Source: DTPS01 sp049591295 (GTDB lineage Bacteria; Acidobacteriota; UBA4820; DSQY01). From it: DNA of 64,000 nt. The stretch spans positions 62,001 to 126,000 of the forward strand of contig JBAWEQ010000259.1 in NCBI GenBank assembly GCA_049591295.1. The letters run 5' to 3'. Every line of letters starts with the position of its first letter. Within the stretch, counting starts at the first letter, position 1. This document shows, one piece after another, positions 56,828 through 64,000 of the stretch. The notes under the pieces are model-generated. The model was not told where the DNA came from. It worked only from the letters and a program-made list of their open reading frames with translations, and did no database searches. The position numbers and the translations under genes were made by a program.

Positions 56828-58636
56828 ATGCGGTCTGTCCCGGTAGCGGTCCTGGGCCTTCAGAACCTTCTTGCGGATGCGGAGCGAATCGGGGGTCACT
56901 TCGAGGAGCTCGTCCTCGCCGAGGAACTCCAGGCACAGTTCCAGGCCGAGGATGCGGGGCGGAACCAGCTTGATGGCGTCGTCCGCCGTGGAGGCACGCA
57001 TGTTGGTGAGGTGCTTCTCCTTGACGATGTTCACGTCGAGGTCGTTCTCGCGGGCGTGCTCCCCGACCACCATTCCTTCGTAGACGGAGGTGCCGGGCGA
57101 GATGAAGAACTCGCCCCGGGCCTGAAGGTGCTCGATGGCGTGCCCCGTCGCACGGCCTGGCCGGTCCGCCACCAGGGCGCCCGTCACCCGCCCGGGGATG
57201 GAACCTTGCCAGGCCTCGTAACCGTCGAAGAGGTGGTTGATGATCCCCGTGCCGCGAGTGTCCGTGAGGAATCGGGTCCTGAAGCCGATGAGGCCCCGGC
57301 TCGGCACACGCCATTCCATCCGGATCCGCCCTGAGCCGTGGTTGGTGAGCTTGAGCATGCGGCCCCTGCGCGTTCCCAGAAGCTGCGTCACGGCCCCCAT
57401 GAACTCCTCCGGGCAGTCCACCTGAACCAGTTCCATGGGCTCAAGGACGCCACCGCCCTCGCCGAGTCTGGTGATGATCCTAGGCCTGCTCGCGGCCATC
57501 TCGAACCCCTCCCGCCGCATGGTTTCGATGAGGATGGCGAGCTGCAGTTCCCCCCTGCCCATGACCTCCACCTGGTCGCCCGTCTCGGGGAAGATGATGC
57601 GCAGGCTCACGTTCCGTCTGGCCTCCCGCTCCAGCCGGTTTCGGATCTGCCGGGCCGTCACGAAGCGGCCCTCCTTCCCGGCGAAGGGCGAGGTGTTGGC
57701 CGAGAAGATCATGGAGAGCGTGGGCTCATCCACCCGGATGCGGGGAAGGGGCTTGGGGGCCACCGGATCGGCCAGCGTGTCACCGATTCCCACTTCGGCG
57801 AAACCGGCCACGGCGCAGAGGTCGCCCGCGCCCACCTCCTGCGCCTCCACCCTGTCGAGCCCTTGAAACGTGTAGAGCGCCGTCACCTTGCCCTTCACCT
57901 GCCCGGCCTCCTGCAGGAGCAGGCACTCCTGGGCGGAGCGCAGGTGGCCGTTGATGACCCGGCACAGGGCCATGCGGCCCACGTAGTCGCTGTAGTCCAC
58001 GTTGGTGACCCAGGCCTGCAGCGGCTCCGCCTCGTCGAACTCGGGCGGGGGCACCGCGGAGAGGATGGTTTCGAACAGCGGGAGCAGGCTGGTGCCGGGC
58101 TCCTCCAGGCGACGCGTGGCCGTGCCGCGCCTGGCATTGGTGTACAAGACCGGGAAATCGATCTGCTCCTCCGTGGCCTCCAGATCGATGAAGAGGTCGA
58201 AGATGTCGTTGAGAACCTCCTGCGGCCGGGCGTCCTGCCGATCGATCTTGTTGATCACCACGACGCAGGGCAGCCCCCGCTCCAGGGACTTCTTCAGTAC
58301 GAAGCGGCTCTGGGGCAGCGGCCCCTCCGCGGCGTCCACCAGGAGAAGCACGCCGTCCACCATGGTCAGGGCCCGCTCCACCTCGCCGCCAAAATCCGCG
58401 TGGCCGGGGGTATCCACGATGTTGATCTTGACCCCCTGAAAGGCCACGGAGGTGTTCTTGGCGAGGATGGTGATCCCCTTCTCCCTCTCGAGGTCGTTGG
58501 AGTCCATCACGCGCTCGGCCACCTCCTGGTTGGCGCGGAAGATGCCGGACTGCCAGAGCATGGCATCCACCAGTGTGGTCTTCCCGTGGTCCACGTGGGC
58601 GATGATGGCTATGTTCCTCAGGTCTTCTCGGCGCAC
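56825..58636 (-). CDS. typA: Translational GTPase TypA/BipA
   Basis: A 603-residue ribosome-binding GTPase. The P loop is AHVDHGKTTLVDA (13-25), the G2/G3 region includes DTPGHADFGGEV, and NKIDRQDARP is G4. Domains II, III and the TypA-specific C-terminal domain are all present (LNDIFDLFIDLEATEEQIDFP near 160). TypA assists 50S assembly and growth at low temperature. Stop codon TAG overlaps the end of the repeat element at 56827. The mRNA has a leader of about 145 bases. Confidence 0.97.
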   Translation of the reverse strand: MRREDLRNIAIIAHVDHGKTTLVDAMLWQSGIFRANQEVAERVMDSNDLEREKGITILAKNTSVAFQGVKINIVDTPGHADFGGEVERALTMVDGVLLLVDAAEGPLPQSRFVLKKSLERGLPCVVVINKIDRQDARPQEVLNDIFDLFIDLEATEEQIDFPVLYTNARRGTATRRLEEPGTSLLPLFETILSAVPPPEFDEAEPLQAWVTNVDYSDYVGRMALCRVINGHLRSAQECLLLQEAGQVKGKVTALYTFQGLDRVEAQEVGAGDLCAVAGFAEVGIGDTLADPVAPKPLPRIRVDEPTLSMIFSANTSPFAGKEGRFVTARQIRNRLEREARRNVSLRIIFPETGDQVEVMGRGELQLAILIETMRREGFEMAASRPRIITRLGEGGGVLEPMELVQVDCPEEFMGAVTQLLGTRRGRMLKLTNHGSGRIRMEWRVPSRGLIGFRTRFLTDTRGTGIINHLFDGYEAWQGSIPGRVTGALVADRPGRATGHAIEHLQARGEFFISPGTSVYEGMVVGEHARENDLDVNIVKEKHLTNMRASTADDAIKLVPPRILGLELCLEFLGEDELLEVTPDSLRIRKKVLKAQDRYRDRPH

Positions 58637-58789
58637 AGGCTCTTCTCCTCAATGCCCCAGCCCTTCGTCCCGCCACGGGCTCGGCGCTTCCGGCCGCACC
58701 CCGTCCCCTGCGGGCCCGATCGGTGAAGCATCTCTGGCGCGTCGGGGGATTCCGCCGGAGAGGCTGGCCTCGCGGCGGATCGGTTTGCA

Positions 58790-58818
58790 AGTATAGCCGA
58801 AAAGTCCTGCAAGATCAA
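58790..58818 (-). promoter_or_regulatory. Promoter candidate of typA
   Basis: On the minus strand TTGATC (58818-58813) and TATACT (58795-58790), 17-base spacer. It leaves about 145 bases of leader, which may fold; a cold-responsive leader is conceivable but unproven. Confidence 0.6.
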
Positions 58819-58884
58819 GCCAGAGGGAGGAGCGCGGCTTGTCAGGGGAGGGGCGAGCGGGTAGAGTGGCCGTCGGAGGCGAGG

Positions 58885-59262
58885 ATGAAACGCATCGTCA
58901 TCGTGGATGACCACCCGGCCTTCTGCTCCCACTGGAAGGAGTTCCTCGAGTCGCGCTACCCGGGACTCACGGCCGTCGAGACCTACACCGACCCCCTGAG
59001 CGCCCTGAGGGCCCTGCGCCCCGATATCCACCTCCTCATGTTGGATCTGGAGATGCCCCTGATGGACGGCCGCAAGCTCCTCGAACACGCGGCGGCCCTC
59101 GGGGTCGACCGCCGGCGCGTGGTCATCGCGAGCGGGCGCGACGCCGACGATCTCCACCGCCTCTTCCCGCATGGGCGCTGCCTGGCCGTGATCAACAAGC
59201 GGGAGCCGGCCCAGCAGGCCGCTTTCCTCATGATCCTCGATTCCATCATGCGCAAGCCGTAA
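58885..59262 (+). CDS. Stand-alone response-regulator receiver protein
   Basis: A 125-residue CheY-like receiver without output domain. Acid pocket Asp8-Asp9, phospho-acceptor Asp54 in LMLDLEMPLMDG, Ser83 in VIASG and Lys105 in VINKRE, so it should be phosphorylated normally. The ATG follows GGAGGCGAGG. No histidine kinase is nearby; a partner elsewhere must signal through it. Divergent from typA. Confidence 0.88.
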   Translation: MKRIVIVDDHPAFCSHWKEFLESRYPGLTAVETYTDPLSALRALRPDIHLLMLDLEMPLMDGRKLLEHAAALGVDRRRVVIASGRDADDLHRLFPHGRCLAVINKREPAQQAAFLMILDSIMRKP

Positions 59263-59329
59263 GCGGGATCCTCGAGGGCCAAAAGGACCGTCTGGAGGGC
59301 TTCTCGCCCGCGACGTGCATTTTTCTGGC

Positions 59330-59344
59330 AATTATGGCATAATT
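59330..59344. promoter_or_regulatory. 15-base palindrome upstream of the TauE-like gene
   Basis: AATTATG, one central G, CATAATT. It includes a -10-like CATAAT (59338-59343) about 145 bases before the TauE start. Symmetry and place suggest an operator for an unknown regulator. Confidence 0.45.
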
Positions 59345-59486
59345 CTGTGTCTCATCCCCCTCCGCCACCGGCAGCAACGGGGCAGGGCAGGGGATTCCGA
59401 AACGACCGAATGGACGCCGCCGGAGGCTAGGCCCCGGCGCTGAGAGCGAAGGGGGGCTTCGGTCTTAGAGGAGGTGTAGTCGACTC

Positions 59487-60314
59487 ATGGTCTCCTTCTG
59501 GGTGCTGCTTCTGATTTCGCTCGTCGCCGGATTCATAGGAGCCATGTCCGGCATGGGAGGCGGGGTGGTGCTCATCCCCGCCCTGACCCTCGTGGGCATG
59601 GACATCAAACACGCCATCGCCATCTCCATCGTCTCCGTCATCGCCACCTCCAGCGGGTCGGCGTCGGCTTACGTGCGCGACCACATCACCAACCTGAAGG
59701 TCGGAATGTTCCTGGAGATGTTCACCATCCTGGGCGCCCTCACGGGGGCGGCCATCACCATCCTCTCCTCCCGCCGGCCCCTCTTCCTGATGTTCGCCTT
59801 CGTGCTGCTGGGCACCTGGCTGGCCCTTTTCCTGCAGAGCAAGGAGGAGTGGAAGCCGCTGGCCAAGGTGGACCGCTTCTCGCGCTGGCTGGAGCTGCGC
59901 GGGAGCTACTATGACGAGGCCCAGAAGCAGCAGATCGTCTACGAGGGCGGCCGCGCCTATTTCGGCGGTCCGCTCATGTTCGGGGCCGGACTCATCGCGG
60001 GCCTTCTGGGCATCGGCGCGGGGGCCCTCAAGGTGCTGATCCACGATCTCGTCATGGGCCTTCCACCCAAGGTCTCCACCACCACCAGCAACCTCATCAT
60101 CGGCGTGACGGCCCTGGCCGGAACGAGCGTCTACCTGGCGGCCGGCTACATCGACCCAGGCCTCGCGGCGCCCGTGATCCTGGGAGTGGGGGCCGGGGCC
60201 TTCATCGGGACGAAGGTCCTCGTCCGGCTCACCAACATGGCGGTCCGCCGCTTCTTCCTGGTGGTGCTGCTCATTCTGGGCGTGGAAATGCTCATCCGCG
60301 GGATCCGGGGGTAG
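59487..60314 (+). CDS. TauE/SafE-family anion exporter
   Basis: A 275-residue membrane protein of the TauE/SafE/TSUP family with eight or so helices in two repeats: FIGAMSGMGGGVVLIPALTL begins the first and LIAGLLGIGAGALKVL the second. Members export sulfite or sulfoacetate or move other organic anions. A GAGGAGG lies 11 bases upstream. DUF1634 gene follows two bases later, a partner often seen with TauE. Substrate unknown. Confidence 0.9.
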   Translation: MVSFWVLLLISLVAGFIGAMSGMGGGVVLIPALTLVGMDIKHAIAISIVSVIATSSGSASAYVRDHITNLKVGMFLEMFTILGALTGAAITILSSRRPLFLMFAFVLLGTWLALFLQSKEEWKPLAKVDRFSRWLELRGSYYDEAQKQQIVYEGGRAYFGGPLMFGAGLIAGLLGIGAGALKVLIHDLVMGLPPKVSTTTSNLIIGVTALAGTSVYLAAGYIDPGLAAPVILGVGAGAFIGTKVLVRLTNMAVRRFFLVVLLILGVEMLIRGIRG

Positions 60315-60316
60315 CC

Positions 60317-60733
60317 ATGAACCTGAAAGCCTGTTTTCTGGAACAGAAAGAGGGTGCCCGGGACCAGCAGCTCCAGGCTCGCATGGAGATGATGGTGGGC
60401 TATGTCCTCCAGGCCGGCGTGGTGGTCTCCGCCCTGCTCCTCGCGGCGGGCCTGATATGGCGCTTCATGGCCACGGGGCGCCTGGGCTTCGACTTCACGC
60501 TCAGCGGCATGAACTTGTACGAGTTCCTAGTCCACGACGTGCACACGGCCTTCTCCGGGGCGGCCCGGCCGCGGCTCCTGATCAGCCTGGGGATCCTCGT
60601 GCTCCTGATCACCCCCTACGTGCGCGTGCTCTCCTCCATGGTCTACTTCGCCGTGGTGGAACGGAACTGCAAATACACCTTCTTCACGGGCTTCGTGTTT
60701 GCCGTCCTCACCTACAGCCTCTTCCTGCGGTAG
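60317..60733 (+). CDS. DUF1634 membrane protein
   Basis: A 138-residue protein with three helices (near 30-48, 88-107 and 120-137), typical of DUF1634. DUF1634 genes usually sit beside TauE/SafE genes and probably make an accessory subunit. Only two bases separate it from the TauE gene. Function is inferred from this linkage. Confidence 0.86.
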   Translation: MNLKACFLEQKEGARDQQLQARMEMMVGYVLQAGVVVSALLLAAGLIWRFMATGRLGFDFTLSGMNLYEFLVHDVHTAFSGAARPRLLISLGILVLLITPYVRVLSSMVYFAVVERNCKYTFFTGFVFAVLTYSLFLR

Positions 60734-60901
60734 GCCCTCTCCGCCGGCACAGATTAGCGACCCGCGACATCCGGTGGTAAACTTCCCGCGTTCTAGTGCG
60801 TATGACTGCTGCGGGGGGGCGCCCGGCAAGGCAGGTGGCCAGGACGCCAAGAGCCCCAACCCACATTGAACCGCACGGCGCCTCTAGATCAGGAGGGCGG
60901 T

Positions 60902-62479
60902 ATGAAGCTGAAGACCTTCGGATTGGCGATAGCAGCATGTGCATTGGGCCTGGCCCTGGGGTCCATCCCCTCCCGGGCCGCGGAGCCTCCGGATGGAGCC
61001 GTCAACCTCTCCCTTCAGGACGCGCTGAAGACCGCCCTTGAGAAGAACTACGACGTTCAGGTGCAGAAGATCACGAGGGAGCAGGCCGACCTCAGCGTCA
61101 AGGGCTCGTATGGGCTCTTCGACCCCCAGCTCTCCATCGACCTCAACAGCAACGTGAGCCGGCAACCGACCGTCAGCGTTCTTCAGGCCGGGGTCGCGGC
61201 GTCGCTCTACATGGACCGCCAGGACAACTACAACCTGGGCCTGCAGCAGATGACTCCCTGGGGGCAGAGCTTCTCCTTGCAGTGGGACAACACGGCGCAG
61301 AGGACCAACTCCTCCTTCTACACCCTGAATCCCTCCTACTTCAGCACCGGCGCCCTTTCCACGACCGTTCCCCTGCTGAAGGGCTTCGGGAAGACCGTCG
61401 CCAGCCTCTCCATTCTGCAAGCCAAGCTGAACCGGGACTCGGCCAACATTCAATTCACCCAGACCATTCGCGACACCCTGCTCCAGGTCGAAACCGACTA
61501 CTGGAACCTGGTTTACGCCATCAAGAGCCTAAAGGTGGCGGAGCACGCCATGGATCTGGCCAAGCAGTTCCAGGAGGAGACCCGGAAGAAGATCCAGGTG
61601 GGCGTGCTGGCTCCCATCGAGCAGGTCTCCGCCGACGCCCAGGTGGCCAGCCGCGAGCAGGACATCATCGTGGCGCAGCAGTCCGTGGGCGACAGCGAGG
61701 ACATTCTCAAGCTGAGCCTCGGTTACTCCCAGGACAGCCCGGAGTGGTCGCGGACCTTCCGCCCCAGCGACGAGCCCGCGGTCTCCTCCACGGACCGGTC
61801 GGAAAAGGAGCTCGTCCAGGAGGCCCTGGCCAACCGGCCCGAGATCCGCCAGAGCGAAACCCAGGTGGCCAAGGACAAGCTGAACACGCACTGGGCCAAG
61901 AACCAGACCCTGCCCCAATTGAACCTGACCGCCGGACTGACCTACAGCGGCGCCGCGGGCTACACGGCCGATCCCAAGTCGGGCCTGGTCATCGTGGACA
62001 CGAGGTTCAACGACGCCTGGCACCAGATCACGGGGCTCGATTACAAGTCCTACTACGTGGGGATCTCCCTCAAGTACCCCATCGGCAACCGGTCGGCGCG
62101 GTACCAGTTCCAGACCTACCGGCTGACGCAGAACGCCGACCAGATCGCCCTGGAGAAGAAGAAGCTGACCGTCGCCAACGAGGTGCGCTCGGCCCTCCGG
62201 AACGTGCAGGCGTCCCAGAAGCGCGTGGCCGCGGCCCAGCTCGCGGTCAAGCTCCAGCAGGAACAGCTCGACGCCGAGAAGAAGAAGTTCGAGAACGGCC
62301 TCTCCACCTCCTTCGAGGTGCTCTCCTACCAGGACCAGCTCGTCAGTGCCCAGTCGAGCCTGCTCAAAGCCCAGATCGACAGCCAGGAGGCCGGGGCCTC
62401 GCTGGACCGCGCCGTGGGAACCTATCTCAAGACGCACGGCATCGAGCTGACCGACGCCAGCGGAAAGCCGATTTCGTAA
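60902..62479 (+). CDS. TolC-family outer-membrane channel protein
   Basis: A 525-residue outer-membrane efflux protein with signal peptide (LAIAACALGLALGSIPSRA). Two OEP repeats with coiled-coil halves, the first beginning VNLSLQDALKTALEKNYDVQVQ. A tyrosine/aspartate-rich barrel stretch (GYTADPKSGLVIVDTRFNDAWH) is long, so the protein exceeds normal TolC. The ATG at 60902 follows AGGAGGG; a TTG at 60866 has no site. It heads an export operon with a Yip1 protein and an adaptor. Confidence 0.93.
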   Translation: MKLKTFGLAIAACALGLALGSIPSRAAEPPDGAVNLSLQDALKTALEKNYDVQVQKITREQADLSVKGSYGLFDPQLSIDLNSNVSRQPTVSVLQAGVAASLYMDRQDNYNLGLQQMTPWGQSFSLQWDNTAQRTNSSFYTLNPSYFSTGALSTTVPLLKGFGKTVASLSILQAKLNRDSANIQFTQTIRDTLLQVETDYWNLVYAIKSLKVAEHAMDLAKQFQEETRKKIQVGVLAPIEQVSADAQVASREQDIIVAQQSVGDSEDILKLSLGYSQDSPEWSRTFRPSDEPAVSSTDRSEKELVQEALANRPEIRQSETQVAKDKLNTHWAKNQTLPQLNLTAGLTYSGAAGYTADPKSGLVIVDTRFNDAWHQITGLDYKSYYVGISLKYPIGNRSARYQFQTYRLTQNADQIALEKKKLTVANEVRSALRNVQASQKRVAAAQLAVKLQQEQLDAEKKKFENGLSTSFEVLSYQDQLVSAQSSLLKAQIDSQEAGASLDRAVGTYLKTHGIELTDASGKPIS

Positions 62480-62504
62480 TCCATAGCGCGAAGGGGAGGC
62501 CACG

Positions 62505-63287
62505 ATGACAGACGAACGCTCCGGCACACCCACCGAACCTGATGTATCCGGCGCCGCCTCCGGTGAACCCGTTCCGGAGGCGAAACCCGTTGGCGGACTC
62601 GAGGGAATGGCCGGCATGCTCACCGCGCCGGCGGCCACCTTCCGGCGCATCGCCGAGAAGCCGGGCAAGGGCTTTCTCGTCCCCCTGATCCTGTTCGTTC
62701 TGGTGAGCGCCGCCGCCAGCCTCGTGTTCATCCAACGCGCGGACCTCGAACAGGTCATGCGGGACCAGATTCGCCAAAGCCCGCGTTCAAGCCAGATGAC
62801 CGAGGCCCAGATGGACCAGGGTGTGCGCATGGGAACAAAGATCGCGAAGCTGGGCCCGTACATCGGCTTCGCCGTCATCCTCATCAAGTTCCTGATCGTG
62901 GCGGCGGTGTTGTGGCTGGTGGTCCTCGCCTTTGGAGACGTCATCTCCTTCGGCAACAGCTTCCGCGTGGTCTGCTGGGCGCAGGTTCCCACGATCCTCT
63001 TCACGCTGCTCTGGCTCGTGACGATGTTCGTCCGCGACCCAACCTACCTGGACCCACAGAACCCCGTGGCCTCCAACCTCGGCGCCCTCTTGGGGCAGGA
63101 CCGGCTCGGGAAGCCGCTCTACGCTCTGCTCTCCGATCTGGACATCTTCACGATCTGGATGCTCTGGCTTTACACCCGCGGCCTTCAGGCCTTTACCAAG
63201 GCCAGGGTGGGCAAGATGGCGTCCATCGTCTTCGGGCTCTTCTGTCTGCCCGTGGCCTGGCACCTCGTCAAGGCGATCCTCTTCTAA
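62505..63287 (+). CDS. Yip1-domain membrane protein
   Basis: A 260-residue protein with an acidic, Gly/Pro-rich N terminus, then a Yip1-type region of five helices: LEGMAGMLTAPAATFRRIAEKP is the usual YIP1 entry (a short amphipathic helix), followed by helices about 62-80, 116-142, 160-180, 210-228 and 235-255. Prokaryotic Yip1 proteins have no settled role. It lies between a TolC gene and an adaptor gene, so it may help the exporter. Function is not known. Confidence 0.82.
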   Translation: MTDERSGTPTEPDVSGAASGEPVPEAKPVGGLEGMAGMLTAPAATFRRIAEKPGKGFLVPLILFVLVSAAASLVFIQRADLEQVMRDQIRQSPRSSQMTEAQMDQGVRMGTKIAKLGPYIGFAVILIKFLIVAAVLWLVVLAFGDVISFGNSFRVVCWAQVPTILFTLLWLVTMFVRDPTYLDPQNPVASNLGALLGQDRLGKPLYALLSDLDIFTIWMLWLYTRGLQAFTKARVGKMASIVFGLFCLPVAWHLVKAILF

Positions 63288-63305
63288 CCGCAGGAAGGAA
63301 TCGGC

Positions 63306-64000
63306 ATGAGAAAACGCGTGCTCATCATCGGCGGCATCGTAGTGGTCGCCCTGGTCATCGTGATCCTGACCGTCGTCAACGCGGGGCCCAAGGGGGAGGA
63401 GGTCGAGGTCCAGAAGGTCACCAAGGGCGAGATAGCGCCCACGGTGACGACCGACGGCCTCATCACCGCCAAGGACACGGTGAATATCTCCAGCCAGGTC
63501 ATGGGGGAAATCACCGCCATCCCCTTCAAGGAAGGCGACCACGTGAAGAAGGGCGACGTCCTGGTTCAGATCGATCCATCGACCTACCAGAGGGACGTGG
63601 CATCGGCCAAGGCGGGCCTGGATGTGGCGCGCGTGGCGGACCAACAGGCCGAGGTGACCCTGCGGCAGCGCGAGCGCGACTGGAATCGGGCCAAGGATAT
63701 GTTCGCCCAGAAGATCTATTCCACGCAGCAGCGCGACGACGCCCTGCTGGCCTACGATCAGGCCAAGCTCGGAGCCGACCAGGCCCGGGCCCAGGTCGCC
63801 GAGGCCGTGGCCTACTACCAGAAGGCGCAGGACAACCTCTCGAAGTGCACCATGCTCTCCCCCATCGACGGCGTGGTCACGGCGGTGAACGCCAAGGTGG
63901 GCGAGACCGCCATGATGGGCACGATGAACATCCAGGGAACGGTCATCCTCACGGTTTCCGACCTCTCCCAGATCATCACCGAGGTCATGGTGGACGAGGC
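63306..64000 (+). CDS. MacA-like periplasmic adaptor (HlyD family), cut by the window end
   Basis: The first 231 residues of a membrane-fusion protein; it runs off the window. N-terminal helix (VLIIGGIVVVALVIVILTVV), then a lipoyl half (INTAKD-like, then VMGEITAIPFKEGDHVKKGDVLVQID), an alpha hairpin rich in Ala, Gln and Lys, and the second lipoyl half (MLSPIDGVVTAVNAKVGE). This fits MacA/RND-type adaptors. It follows the Yip1 gene by 18 bases and presumably precedes MacB-type ABC genes outside the window. Confidence 0.9.
   Translation, partial: MRKRVLIIGGIVVVALVIVILTVVNAGPKGEEVEVQKVTKGEIAPTVTTDGLITAKDTVNISSQVMGEITAIPFKEGDHVKKGDVLVQIDPSTYQRDVASAKAGLDVARVADQQAEVTLRQRERDWNRAKDMFAQKIYSTQQRDDALLAYDQAKLGADQARAQVAEAVAYYQKAQDNLSKCTMLSPIDGVVTAVNAKVGETAMMGTMNIQGTVILTVSDLSQIITEVMVDE

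Noticed and set aside
1..64000. CRISPR arrays, prophage or integrase genes, rRNA
   Set aside because: No spaced direct repeats, phage structural genes, integrases or rRNA segments were seen.

Overview
This is a high-GC chromosomal window from a diderm (Gram-negative) bacterium. Evidence for an outer membrane is Kdo transferase WaaA, two TolC-type outer-membrane channels and several periplasmic enzymes. MurE carries the DNPR motif, so the peptidoglycan is meso-diaminopimelate type. An iron-sulfur 2-hydroxyacyl-CoA dehydratase-like cluster and a triheme cytochrome c point to anaerobic or facultative metabolism. The style (tight ATGA overlaps, GTG/TTG starts, DUF5343, SPFH and NYN proteins) fits Acidobacteriota or a deltaproteobacterium-like lineage, but the sequence does not settle the phylum. 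No rRNA operon, prophage or CRISPR array was seen.

Layout. 22-1947: small redox and stress enzymes (WrbA, a VOC dioxygenase-like protein, pirin). 2033-9233: two secreted M3 oligoendopeptidases enclosing a dehydratase activator and two dehydratase-like subunits. 9301-16693: a TetR-controlled efflux operon (TetR, lipoprotein adaptor, two ABC ATPases, two ABC-2 permeases, TolC), equivalent to E. coli cecR-ybhGFSR but with YbhF as two genes. 16741-23166: hydrolase, aminotransferase, endonuclease V, DUF2892, NYN-LOTUS protein and a zinc-finger-bearing membrane polysaccharide deacetylase. 23407-28943: a small unknown protein, orphan peptide-type ABC permeases overlapping waaA, a DipZ-like thioredoxin and an LD-carboxypeptidase. 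29125-36283: RNase P RNA, an M23 endopeptidase, SecA, a DUF5343/unknown/SPFH-zinc-ribbon trio and a triheme cytochrome. 36492-40358: initiator tRNA, then a leftward lipA-moeA-mscS-NicO-like operon.

40492-56372 is a complete division and cell-wall (dcw) cluster, mraZ-rsmH-ftsL-ftsI-murE-murF-mraY-murD-ftsW-murG-murC-ftsQ-ftsA-ftsZ. It has a clear promoter and a three-repeat MraZ box, and lacks murB and ddl. A compact repeat element with terminal inverted repeats (56632-56827) sits between ftsZ and the convergent typA. The right end holds a lone receiver protein, a TauE/DUF1634 transporter pair with a palindromic operator candidate, and the beginning of a second tripartite export operon (TolC, Yip1-domain protein, MacA-like adaptor cut by the window edge).

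The most interesting items are the dehydratase cluster flanked by secreted peptidases, the split-YbhF exporter, an initiator tRNA with an apparent C1-C72 mismatch, the REPIN/MITE-like element whose end supplies the typA stop codon, strongly structured intergenic DNA at 20625-20756, and the secA-linked SPFH trio. None is proven to be a new system from sequence alone.
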